NCBI GenBank assembly: GCA_039796935.1
Contig: JBDKIV010000077.1
Coordinates: forward strand, 1-5,839
Direction of reading: 5' to 3'
Origin: VFMC01 sp039796935
GTDB taxonomy: Bacteria; Actinomycetota; Acidimicrobiia; Acidimicrobiales; Ilumatobacteraceae
DNA: 5,839 nt
Position numbers and translations under genes: made by a program
Shown: positions 1-5,729 of the stretch, piece after piece
How the letters are laid out: every line of letters starts with the position of its first letter
Numbering within the stretch: the first letter of the stretch is position 1
The notes under the pieces: generated by a model
What the model saw: the letters and a program-made list of their open reading frames with translations, nothing else
Database searches by the model: none
Told to the model about the DNA's origin: nothing

Positions 1-321
1 ACGGTCGGCGACCGTGTCGCGGAACACCAGGGATCCCATCGTCCAGGGCCGACCGCATACCGGGGTGGTCTCTTTCACCAGGACCGGGACACCGTGCAGC
101 GGACCCACCGGTTCATCACGAGCGATCGACTCGGCGGCACTGCGGGCCTGCTCGAGTGCGTCATCTGCCCAGAGGTGCGCCAAGCAGTTGAGGCGCGGCT
201 GCACCACCGAGATCCGGTCGATCGTCCGCTCGCACAGTTCGACCGGCGAGATCGTACGGGCGCGAACGAGACGGGCTTGTTCGACGGCTGACAGGGGTGT
301 CTCGGACGATCGGACGGTCAC
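1..321 (-). CDS. Amidase signature family enzyme, N-terminal part (truncated by window edge)
   Basis: Reading the minus strand from GTG at 321-319 gives 107 codons open to the window edge. The product carries a typical amidase-signature N-terminus: a helical segment ending ARTISPVELCERTIDRI (about residues 21-37), then QPRLNCLA, then GPLHGVPVLVKE (73-84). In this family the lysine of that last motif (K83 here) is the base of the Ser-cisSer-Lys catalytic triad. The two serines and the Gly/Ser-rich signature lie beyond the window. The family hydrolyses amide bonds; the substrate cannot be read from this part. The ETTPV segment after the lysine differs from the usual KDNI of GatA, so a general amidase is likelier than the tRNA amidotransferase subunit. 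GTG 321 is chosen because the frame is stopped at 360-358 and no other ATG or GTG lies between. A TACGAT element six bases upstream suggests a leaderless message. Confidence 0.88.
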   Translation of the reverse strand, partial: MTVRSSETPLSAVEQARLVRARTISPVELCERTIDRISVVQPRLNCLAHLWADDALEQARSAAESIARDEPVGPLHGVPVLVKETTPVCGRPWTMGSLVFRDTVADR

Positions 322-327
322 CTCAGG

Positions 328-333
328 ATCGTA
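328..333 (-). promoter_or_regulatory. Candidate -10 element (TACGAT) for leaderless amidase transcript
   Basis: On the minus strand TACGAT (333 to 328) fits the actinobacterial TANNNT -10 pattern. It lies six bases before the GTG start at 321, the spacing expected if the transcript begins at the start codon. No good -35 hexamer is visible 16-18 bases upstream. On the other strand the same bases overlap the Shine-Dalgarno and first base of the DUF192 ATG candidate at 333, so the two divergent genes would be packed very tightly. Confidence 0.35.
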
Positions 334-722
334 TGCCAGACGTTCACCGAGGCTGCTTCACTCGTCGTGTGATCGCGTGCAAGGCTGTCGACGTGGCTTG
401 GCTCGTGAGCGACGGAACCGTGCTGGCCTCGGCCGAGGTAGCTGCCAATTCCGGCGCCCGTCGGCGCGGGCTGATCGGTCGGACCTGCCTGGACGGCGCG
501 ATGGTCATCGATCCGTGTCGGTGGATCCATACGGTCGGCATGAAGTTCGCCATCGACGTGGCGTACCTCGACGAAACCGGAACCGTCGTGAAGACCAGCT
601 CCATGCCCCGCAACCGGATCGCCGCTCCGGTCTGGAGCGCCCGCTCGGTGATCGAGGCCGAAGCGGGCGCGTTCGAGCGCTGGGGACTGCACGTGGGGAT
701 CTCCGTCGAGGTGCGCCCGTGA
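333..722 (+). CDS. DUF192 family protein (small conserved protein, function unknown)
   Basis: This encodes 129 residues from ATG 333. The DUF192 (PF02643) pattern is visible: RRRGLIGR (43-50), DGAMVIDPCRWIHTVGMKFAIDVAYLD (about 54-80, with the family's H-x-x-GM-x-x-x-IDV core), and VIEAEAGAFERWGL then VGISVEV near the C-terminus. The domain is a small beta-rich fold found in bacteria and archaea. Its biochemical role is not established, and no signal peptide is obvious here. ATG 333 has an AGGA four bases upstream (325-328). GTG 369 and GTG 393 are also possible, and the homologous region appears to begin only near AWLVSDG (22-28), so a shorter protein of 109-117 residues is plausible. GTG 297 would overlap the divergent amidase. 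The stop overlaps the rsmI start (GTGA, 719-722), so the two genes are probably co-translated. I see no clear TANNNT promoter for this operon on the plus strand. Confidence 0.85.
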   Translation: MPDVHRGCFTRRVIACKAVDVAWLVSDGTVLASAEVAANSGARRRGLIGRTCLDGAMVIDPCRWIHTVGMKFAIDVAYLDETGTVVKTSSMPRNRIAAPVWSARSVIEAEAGAFERWGLHVGISVEVRP

Positions 723-1615
723 CCACGGCAGCCGGCCAACTGGTCCTCGTGGCAACACCCATCGGGAACCTGGGCGACTTGGCGCCGCGTGCGGTGGAGG
801 CGCTTCGGACGGCCGCGTTGATCTGCTGCGAAGACACTCGGCGAACGGGTCGGCTGCTCCAGCACGCGGGGGTCCACGGCGTTCGGATGGCGGTCACGAA
901 CGAGCACACCGAGCGCTCGCGCGTCGACGAGGTGGTCGACCTGGTCGGCCGCGGCCACGACGTCGTCCTGGTCAGCGATGCCGGCATGCCCGGGATCTCC
1001 GATCCCGGGCAGCACCTGGTCCGAGCCGTGCTCGATGCGGGCCTCCCCGTGTCGGCCGTCCCCGGTCCGACGGCGCTGACCATGGCGTTGGTGCTCAGCG
1101 GGTTCGACACGACCCGGTTCGTGTTCGAGGGGTTCCTGCCGCGGAGCGGCAGCGAGCGGACCCGGCGGATGACCGAGATCGCGTCGGAGCGCCGCACCAC
1201 CGTGCTCTACGAAGCACCCCATCGGATCCAGCGCACCGTGACCGACCTGGCAGCGGCCTGCGGCGGCGACCGGCGCGTTGCGTTGGCCCGCGAGCTCACG
1301 AAGATGCACGAGGAACTGTGGCGCGGACCGCTCGACGATGCCGTCACGGCGCTCACCGAACGCGACGCTCGCGGCGAGTACGTCGTGGTGGTCGAAGGCG
1401 CCCCGGTGCCCTCGACCGCACCGACCGCGGATGTCGACATCGTCGCAGCCGTCGAACGCGAGCTCGCACATGGCAGCTCTCGCAAAGATGCGGTCGCCCT
1501 GGTGTCGGCAGCACTCGGTGTGGCCAAGCGCCGAGTGTTCGACATCGTGGCGGAGATGCCACGCCCACCAGCCTCCTCGTCCACCACCCACCCGCAGCAG
1601 GAGCCCCATGAGTGA
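719..1615 (+). CDS. rsmI: 16S rRNA (cytidine1402-2'-O)-methyltransferase RsmI
   Basis: RsmI uses S-adenosylmethionine to 2'-O-methylate C1402 of 16S rRNA in the small subunit, next to the N4 methylation made by RsmH, and this tunes P-site decoding. The 298-residue product is close to the usual length (about 285) and shows the tetrapyrrole-methylase fold motifs in order: LVATPIGNLGDL (10-21), CEDTRRTGRLL (37-47), TNEH (60-63), VSDAGMPGISDPG (85-97), VPGPTALTMAL (114-124), FEGFLPR (136-142), YEAPHRI (164-170), LARELTKMHEELWRG (189-203) and GEYVVVVEG. A short C-terminal helical domain with SRKDAVALVSAALGVAKRRVFD follows. The frame stays open back to position 14, but GTG 719 is the start because homology begins there, a GAGGTG Shine-Dalgarno lies at 708-713, and the GTGA overlap with the DUF192 stop indicates translational coupling. 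The 3' end overlaps the next gene by eight bases. Confidence 0.96.
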   Translation: MTTAAGQLVLVATPIGNLGDLAPRAVEALRTAALICCEDTRRTGRLLQHAGVHGVRMAVTNEHTERSRVDEVVDLVGRGHDVVLVSDAGMPGISDPGQHLVRAVLDAGLPVSAVPGPTALTMALVLSGFDTTRFVFEGFLPRSGSERTRRMTEIASERRTTVLYEAPHRIQRTVTDLAAACGGDRRVALARELTKMHEELWRGPLDDAVTALTERDARGEYVVVVEGAPVPSTAPTADVDIVAAVERELAHGSSRKDAVALVSAALGVAKRRVFDIVAEMPRPPASSSTTHPQQEPHE

Positions 1616-2417
1616 GTTCTTCGAGATCGCCGGCACCGGACCGAGCGCCGCGTTCTTCGACCTCGACCGCACCCTGATCAGCGGCTCGAGCGCCTTCGTC
1701 CTCGGGGTCGCCGCATGGAGAGCAGGGCTGGTCCGGCGTCGCCAGTTTGCGAAGGACGCCGCCGGCGCAGTCATGTTCCGTCTGACGGGGGCGAGCGACG
1801 ACACCAGTCACGGTGTCCGTGACCGGATCTTGGGCGCCGTGGCCGGAGTTCGGGTCGATGACCTCGTCGGGCTCAACACCGACACCGTCCCCAAGCTGAT
1901 CGAGCGGGTCCGTCCGGAAGCCCGTGCGCTGCTCGACATGCACCGCCACGCAGGCCGTGCGACCTACATCGTGTCTGCGTCACCTGTCGAACTCGTCGAT
2001 CCGTTGGCCGGCGCCTTGGGCATGACCGGCGGCATCGGCACCGTCAGCGAGATCGTCGACGGCGCCTACACCGGGCGACTCGCCGAGCCGTTCTGCTACG
2101 GCGACGGCAAGGTCGACGCCATCACCAAGCTCGCCCACTGGGAGGGCCTCGACCTCCGGCAGTGCTACGCCTACAGCGACTCGGCCAGCGACCTGCCGAT
2201 GCTCGAGGCGGTTGGCCACCCGGTGGCGGTGAACCCCGATGCCCGTCTCGAACGGATCGCTCGACGACGAGGCTGGCCGGTCGTCATCTTCAGTCAACGG
2301 ACCAAGGCCGTGGTGCGGCGCACGACCCAGGCGGTCGGAGCCACCACCCTCGCGGTGGGTTCGTTCGCAGCCGGAGCGATGTACGCGACCCGCTACCGGG
2401 GCAGCAGCGCCAGCTGA
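1608..2417 (+). CDS. HAD-superfamily subfamily IB hydrolase (SerB-like phosphatase) with C-terminal membrane anchor
   Basis: A 269-residue haloacid-dehalogenase-type phosphatase of the IB subfamily, related to phosphoserine phosphatase SerB and to mycobacterial SerB1-type proteins. Motif I is FFDLDRTL (D18 nucleophile, D20 acid/base). Motif II is the serine of IVSASP (S123). Motif III is the lysine of GDGKVDAI (K168). Motif IV is YSDSASDLPML (D191 and D195, Mg2+ ligands). A helical cap occupies roughly residues 28-100. All catalytic residues are present, so it should be active, but the substrate is unknown; phosphoserine or a phospholipid-like phosphate monoester are both possible for this group. 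Near the C-terminus a hydrophobic stretch (about 242-260, AVGATTLAVGSFAAGAMYA) preceded by basic residues looks like a tail membrane anchor with the catalytic domain inside the cell. AGGAG at 1599-1603 fixes ATG 1608, which overlaps the rsmI stop. The 3' end overlaps the convergent thioesterase gene by 25 bases. Confidence 0.9.
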   Translation: MSEFFEIAGTGPSAAFFDLDRTLISGSSAFVLGVAAWRAGLVRRRQFAKDAAGAVMFRLTGASDDTSHGVRDRILGAVAGVRVDDLVGLNTDTVPKLIERVRPEARALLDMHRHAGRATYIVSASPVELVDPLAGALGMTGGIGTVSEIVDGAYTGRLAEPFCYGDGKVDAITKLAHWEGLDLRQCYAYSDSASDLPMLEAVGHPVAVNPDARLERIARRRGWPVVIFSQRTKAVVRRTTQAVGATTLAVGSFAAGAMYATRYRGSSAS

Positions 2418-3181
2418 CGACTGAGAGCGACGAGCACTCCGTTCGAGTCCCAGACCTCGCCGTCTTCTTCGAACATCCCGCCATGGACGAAGCGCGTGCG
2501 GAAGACGCAGCGAACGGGGCCCGGTGCGGGGACCGCTCGGACGTGCACGGTCAACTCGACCGTCGGGACCCAGCCGGGCGGGATGTCGAGGTTGAACACC
2601 GCGGGCGGCAACGCGTCGGCGACGAGCAACAATCCGAGCGTGTCGATGGGCCGACCATCGCGGAACGACAACCACCCTGCGACTTCACCGACACGCGTCT
2701 TCTCGCCCTGGAGCCAGCCGACGTGGTCGGGGTGGAGATGGACGTCGAGCCGATCCATCAGCGCCACGGGGACCTCGCTCTGGCCGGACGAGCGGGCGAC
2801 GCATCGATCGATCGGGGGTAGGTCGGGGGGTGAGCCGTTCACGGAGACGAAGTCGGACGCAGCGTTCGTCGACAGGTCGCCGAAGCTGGCCATCACCTGG
2901 ATCACGATCCGCTCACCGCAGCGCAACGCCCCGGTGACGGTCGAAAAGCGCTTGCCGGCCTTGACCACGGAACCGTGTACCGATGCCTCACCCGGCGTAC
3001 CGGGCGACAGGTAGTGCGCCGTCACCGTGACCGGATCGGGGCGTCCGGCCACTGCCCTCAACCCGTTGGCCGCGAGTGCCATCAGATAGCCGCCGTTGGC
3101 GTTGCCGCCGATGTCCCAGCCGTCATGGATCCGGCACTCACCGAGGGGACCGACCCATGTCGCATCGTCGAACTCGCTCAT
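2393..3181 (-). CDS. Acyl-CoA thioesterase family protein, double hotdog (TesB-like / 4HBT_3)
   Basis: The minus strand encodes 262 residues matching the double-hotdog thioesterase group common in actinobacteria, which hydrolyse acyl-CoA thioesters. The first hotdog carries GGNANGGYLMALAANGL (25-41), HYLSPGTPGEA, and VVKAGKRFSTVTGALRCGERIVIQVMASFG. The second has PTVELTVHVRAVP, then FRTRFVHGGMFEEDGEVWDSNGVLVALSRQLALLPR at the C-terminus. Q256 in SRQLAL sits where TesB-type enzymes place a catalytic Gln; that alignment is inferred by eye. The natural acyl chain is unknown. The frame is open upstream to 3373, but ATG 3181 is preferred: homology starts just after it, the upstream extension is arginine- and serine-rich low-complexity sequence, and that extension would overlap metG. 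No Shine-Dalgarno precedes this ATG. The gene diverges from metG across 190 bp and its 3' end overlaps the HAD phosphatase by 25 bases, including both stop codons. Confidence 0.9.
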   Translation of the reverse strand: MSEFDDATWVGPLGECRIHDGWDIGGNANGGYLMALAANGLRAVAGRPDPVTVTAHYLSPGTPGEASVHGSVVKAGKRFSTVTGALRCGERIVIQVMASFGDLSTNAASDFVSVNGSPPDLPPIDRCVARSSGQSEVPVALMDRLDVHLHPDHVGWLQGEKTRVGEVAGWLSFRDGRPIDTLGLLLVADALPPAVFNLDIPPGWVPTVELTVHVRAVPAPGPVRCVFRTRFVHGGMFEEDGEVWDSNGVLVALSRQLALLPR

Positions 3182-3228
3182 GGCGCGAGTCTGGCCGCCG
3201 GTCGGCTCATGGCACGCATCGACTGCGG

Positions 3229-3249
3229 ATCGGCTCGAGCTCGACCGAT
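3229..3249. repeat. Nested inverted repeat, candidate operator between thioesterase and metG genes
   Basis: ATCGG (3229-3233) and CCGAT (3245-3249) form a perfect inverted repeat with an 11-base spacer. Inside it lies a 10-base perfect palindrome, TCGAGCTCGA (3235-3244). The two centres are offset by half a base. It sits about 30-50 bases upstream of the plus-strand -10 at 3278 and between the start of the thioesterase gene and its candidate -10, so a dimeric regulator bound here could affect either gene. GC-rich DNA often yields short palindromes, so this is only a candidate. Confidence 0.25.
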
Positions 3250-3273
3250 GGTGTGGTCCGGAGCGGCCGCCGG

Positions 3274-3283
3274 ACCGTATCCT
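3274..3283. promoter_or_regulatory. Symmetrical -10 element serving both divergent directions (TATCCT / TACGGT)
   Basis: On the plus strand TATCCT (3278-3283) fits TANNNT. On the minus strand the bases 3279 to 3274 read TACGGT, also TANNNT, sharing the same TA step. This is the only TA dinucleotide in the whole 190-bp intergenic region, so if the divergent genes use housekeeping-type promoters inside it, this is the only TANNNT position available to either. The plus element lies seven bases before GTG 3291, and the minus element would leave an untranslated leader of about 85 bases before the thioesterase ATG. No good -35 hexamer is visible for either direction. Confidence 0.4.
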
Positions 3284-3290
3284 GTCGAGC

Positions 3291-3335
3291 GTGACGAGCG
3301 CGATCCTCTCCCGCCGAATGTGCACCGGCTCCTGA
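3291..3335 (+). CDS. Candidate 14-aa leaderless upstream ORF in the metG leader
   Basis: GTG 3291 opens a 14-codon frame ending in TGA at 3333-3335, with translation VTSAILSRRMCTGS. It starts exactly seven bases after TATCCT (3278-3283), the spacing expected if transcription begins at the GTG, so it would be translated as a leaderless ORF. It ends 36 bases before metG. It contains adjacent Met and Cys codons (3318-3323) after two arginines. Leaderless short ORFs acting as attenuators are known in mycobacteria (cysteine-responsive polycysteine uORFs), but one Met codon is weak evidence for methionine sensing. Expression is inferred, and a frame this short can arise by chance. Confidence 0.3.
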   Translation: MTSAILSRRMCTGS

Positions 3336-3371
3336 CCGCCGCTGCCCGCCGTTCGCCCCGAAAGGATCCCC

Positions 3372-4871
3372 ATGGACCGCTTCTACGTCACCACCCCGAT
3401 CTACTACGTCAACGCCAAGCCGCACCTCGGCCACGCCTACACGACCATCGTCGGTGACGCCCTGGCGCGCTGGCACCGCCTGCTCGGCGACGACGTCCAC
3501 TTCTTGACCGGCACCGACGAGCACGGCCTCAAGATCCAGCAGGCAGCCAACGCGGCAGGTCGGTCGCCCCAGGAGTTCTGCGACGCGATCGCTCCACAGT
3601 TCGCCGAGGCGTGGCGTCGGCTCGACATCTCGAACGACGATTTCATCCGAACGACCGAGGAGCGGCACAAGATCGGTGTCCGGCAGTTGCTACAGGCCTG
3701 CTACGACGCAGGCGACATCGAACTCGACGTGTACGCGGGTAAGTACTGCGTGGGGTGCGAGGAGTACTACGCCGATGACGAGCTCCTCGACGGCGATCTG
3801 TGTCCGATCCACAAACGGCCGGTCGAGTACTTCGAAGAGGAGAACTACTTCTTCCGGCTGAGCCGCTTCCAGGACCGCCTGCTCGACTGGTACGCCGAAC
3901 ATCCTGGCCGGATCGTTCCCGAGTTCCGCGCCAACGAAGCGCTCGGCCTCATCCGCAGCGGCCTTCGCGACTTCTCGGTCAGCCGAACCAGCCTCGACTG
4001 GGGAATCCCCCTCCCCTGGGACCCCAAGCACGTCGCCTACGTGTGGTTCGACGCCCTCGCCAACTACATCACCGCCGTCGGATATGGCTCCGACCAGGCC
4101 CAGTTCGAGCAGTGGTGGCCAGCCCGACACCTGATCGGCAAGGACATCATCCGCCATCACTGCGTGTACTGGCCGGCGATGCTGATGTCGGCCGGGATCG
4201 AACTACCGGCCGGTTGGGCCGTCGGCGGTTGGCTCCTCGTCGATGGCGAGAAGATGGCCAAGTCGATCGGGAACGCGGTCGACCCACTGTCGCTGATCGA
4301 CGAGTTCGGAGTCGACGGCTTCCGCTACTACGTGCTGGCCGACACGACCTATGGCCACGATGGCGACTTCACCCTCGAGGGCCTGACCGGTCGATACAAC
4401 AGCGACCTCGCGAACAACCTCGGCAACCTCGTGTCTCGCGTCGCGACCGTGGTGGCCAAGCAATGCGGCGGTATCGGGCCTGCCCCGAAGCCCGATTCTC
4501 CGCTCGCCGAGGCTGCCGCTGCCGCATGGGAGGGGGCTGCGGCCGGCTGGGGTGACGTGCAACCGAACCGGGCGCTCGAGTCGACCTGGTCACTCATCCG
4601 GTCGACGAACGCGTTTCTCGAGGCGAACGAGCCGTGGAAGGCCGAACCCGGTCCGACGCTCGATGCGGTGATGGGTGACGCTCTCGAGGCGCTCCGGATC
4701 ATCGCCATCCTGGTCTCGCCGGCGGTCCCCTCGACGGCTCAGATCGTGTGGGAGCGGATCGGCCTGTCGGGGTCGGTCTCCGACCAAAGGCTCCCCGACG
4801 GAGCACGGTGGGGTGGCTACCCGGGTGGACTGTCGGTCGTCAAGGGCGCCCCGATGTTCCCGCGCAAGTAG
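3372..4871 (+). CDS. metG: Methionyl-tRNA synthetase (class I, short form with single zinc knuckle)
   Basis: This cytoplasmic enzyme charges tRNA-Met with methionine for initiation and elongation. The 499-residue product shows the class I signatures: TTPIYYVNAKPHLGHAY with the HIGH-type motif HLGH at 18-21, FLTGTDEHGLKIQQAA (44-59), a connective-peptide zinc knuckle with C126, C129, C144 and H147 (the C-x2-C...C-x2-H arrangement of the Thermus-type enzyme), YVWFDALANY (223-232), GKDIIRHHCVYWPA (256-269) and the KMSKS loop as KMAKS (294-298). The C-terminal half is the helical anticodon-binding domain, with NLGNLVSR and FLEANEPWK. There is no C-terminal EMAP/Trbp111-like tRNA-binding domain, and the length matches short actinobacterial MetRS. 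AAAGGA at 3361-3366, five bases before ATG 3372, fixes the start. It is probably transcribed from the element at 3278-3283 with an 80-base leader and is followed six bases later by tatD. Confidence 0.97.
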   Translation: MDRFYVTTPIYYVNAKPHLGHAYTTIVGDALARWHRLLGDDVHFLTGTDEHGLKIQQAANAAGRSPQEFCDAIAPQFAEAWRRLDISNDDFIRTTEERHKIGVRQLLQACYDAGDIELDVYAGKYCVGCEEYYADDELLDGDLCPIHKRPVEYFEEENYFFRLSRFQDRLLDWYAEHPGRIVPEFRANEALGLIRSGLRDFSVSRTSLDWGIPLPWDPKHVAYVWFDALANYITAVGYGSDQAQFEQWWPARHLIGKDIIRHHCVYWPAMLMSAGIELPAGWAVGGWLLVDGEKMAKSIGNAVDPLSLIDEFGVDGFRYYVLADTTYGHDGDFTLEGLTGRYNSDLANNLGNLVSRVATVVAKQCGGIGPAPKPDSPLAEAAAAAWEGAAAGWGDVQPNRALESTWSLIRSTNAFLEANEPWKAEPGPTLDAVMGDALEALRIIAILVSPAVPSTAQIVWERIGLSGSVSDQRLPDGARWGGYPGGLSVVKGAPMFPRK

Positions 4872-4877
4872 CCGGCC

Positions 4878-5660
4878 ATGGAGCGCGGGCCTGCCATCGA
4901 GGTCATCGACAGCCACTGCCACCTGTACGACACACGCGGCGCCGACCTGGCCGACGTGCTCGCCGGTGCCCGCGAAGCCGGCGTCGTCGCGATGATCACC
5001 GTCGGCTGCGATGCTGCGACGACGGCCGCGGCGATCGACATCGCATCGCGCCACGAAGGGGTTCACGCAACGGTGGGCCTGCACCCGCACGAGGCGTCGA
5101 ACGGCATCGAGTCGATCCTTGCGTTCCTCGACGATCCCGCAGTCGTCGCCATCGGCGAGGCCGGCCTCGACTACTACTACGACCACTCGCCGCGCGACGT
5201 CCAGCGCTCGGTCTTCGCTGCTCAGATCCAGTTGGCGCACGAACGGCGGTTGCCGCTGGTGATCCACACGCGAGACGCCTGGGACGAGACGTTCGACATC
5301 CTTGCCGCCGAAGGTGCCCCGGAGCGGACGATCTTCCACTGCTTCACGGGCGGCCCTGATGAACTGCGACGGTGCCTCGACCTCGGTGCACACGTGTCGT
5401 TCAGTGGCATCGTCACCTTCGCGTCGGCCACCGAACTTCACGAGGCCGCACGCCTGTGCCCACCCGATCGGCGGCTCATCGAGACGGACAGCCCGTACCT
5501 CGCCCCGGTTCCTCATCGGGGGCGACCGAATCGTCCGCAGTACGTCACCCATGTGGCCGAACGCATCGCCGTCCTGTGCGCCACATCGGTCGAGGACGTC
5601 GCGAGCGCGTCTGTCGCCGCCACTCGAACAGCGTTCCCAGGTCTTGCCGCAACGCTCTGA
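4878..5660 (+). CDS. tatD: TatD family metal-dependent hydrolase (DNase-like)
   Basis: A 260-residue TIM-barrel amidohydrolase-fold protein of the TatD family. Members bind two metal ions, and several show 3'-5' exonuclease or DNase activity linked to DNA repair or degradation. Metal-ligand positions are all present: SHCHLYD (H13, H15), AIGEAGLDYYYD (E94), LVIHTRDA (H130), IFHCFTGGP (H154) and IETDSPYLAPVPHRG (D204). The tail RPNRPQYVTHVAERIA is also typical. Length agrees with the family. ATG 4878 begins six bases after the metG stop with no clear Shine-Dalgarno, so translation probably depends on ribosomes arriving from metG. The metG-tatD pair, often followed by rpfB and ksgA, is a familiar actinobacterial arrangement. 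The precise physiological substrate remains uncertain for the family. Confidence 0.95.
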   Translation: MERGPAIEVIDSHCHLYDTRGADLADVLAGAREAGVVAMITVGCDAATTAAAIDIASRHEGVHATVGLHPHEASNGIESILAFLDDPAVVAIGEAGLDYYYDHSPRDVQRSVFAAQIQLAHERRLPLVIHTRDAWDETFDILAAEGAPERTIFHCFTGGPDELRRCLDLGAHVSFSGIVTFASATELHEAARLCPPDRRLIETDSPYLAPVPHRGRPNRPQYVTHVAERIAVLCATSVEDVASASVAATRTAFPGLAATL

Positions 5661-5673
5661 CCTGCGGAAACAT

Positions 5674-5686
5674 CGCCCGGCGGGCG
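5674..5686 (+). terminator. Weak GC hairpin after tatD, possible terminator
   Basis: CGCCC (5674-5678) and GGGCG (5682-5686) are perfectly complementary around a GGC loop, 13 bases after the tatD stop. No U-run follows, so it is not a standard intrinsic terminator, though U-less hairpins have been proposed in actinobacteria. Another short inverted repeat, CCGCA/TGCGG (5647-5651 and 5663-5667), spans the tatD stop. Confidence 0.2.
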
Positions 5687-5693
5687 CAATGCC

Positions 5694-5722
5694 TTGCCAA
5701 ACACGCGTGTAGTTCGTAGCCT
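5694..5722 (+). promoter_or_regulatory. Housekeeping-type promoter (TTGCCA-N17-TAGCCT) giving a leaderless transcript
   Basis: TTGCCA (5694-5699) matches the TTGACA -35 consensus at five of six positions. After a 17-base spacer, TAGCCT (5717-5722) fits the TANNNT -10 pattern. Seven bases later comes ATG 5730, so transcription should start at or next to the first codon. No Shine-Dalgarno precedes this ATG, which agrees with leaderless translation. This is the best-formed promoter in the window and marks the gene at 5730 as a transcription unit of its own, separate from metG-tatD. Confidence 0.6.
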
Positions 5723-5729
5723 TTTCGTA

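Noticed and set aside
14..718. Upstream in-frame extension of rsmI by 235 codons
   Set aside because: The extension is Arg/Ser-rich, lies antisense to the amidase and in a different frame from DUF192, and RsmI homology starts right after GTG 719.
344..1804. A 486-codon open frame on the minus strand across DUF192, rsmI and the start of the HAD gene
   Set aside because: It is antisense to genes with clear family motifs. Its product is rich in His, Arg, Gly and Asp with no recognisable domain, the usual shadow frame in GC-rich DNA.
1608..3181. Both the HAD phosphatase and the thioesterase begin MSEF
   Set aside because: The following residues and folds are unrelated and the genes are on opposite strands; a four-residue match is coincidence.
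3284..3371. T-box or SAM-type riboswitch in the metG leader
   Set aside because: No T-box consensus (AGGGTGGNACCGCG-like), no recognisable SAM aptamer and no terminator hairpin with a T-run. The leader of about 80 bases is too short for a classical T-box.
3182..3373. N-terminal extension of the thioesterase beyond ATG 3181
   Set aside because: The extra residues are low-complexity, would cover the whole metG promoter region and the metG start codon, and are not needed for the hotdog fold.
4251..4265. KMAKS in place of KMSKS in MetRS as a possible defect
   Set aside because: The second position of the motif that matters is lysine, which is kept at both ends. Ala in the middle is a tolerated variant among class I synthetases.
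4590..5552. A 320-codon minus-strand open frame across the metG end and tatD
   Set aside because: It is antisense to well-supported genes, with Arg/Asp/Val-rich low-complexity composition and no motif.
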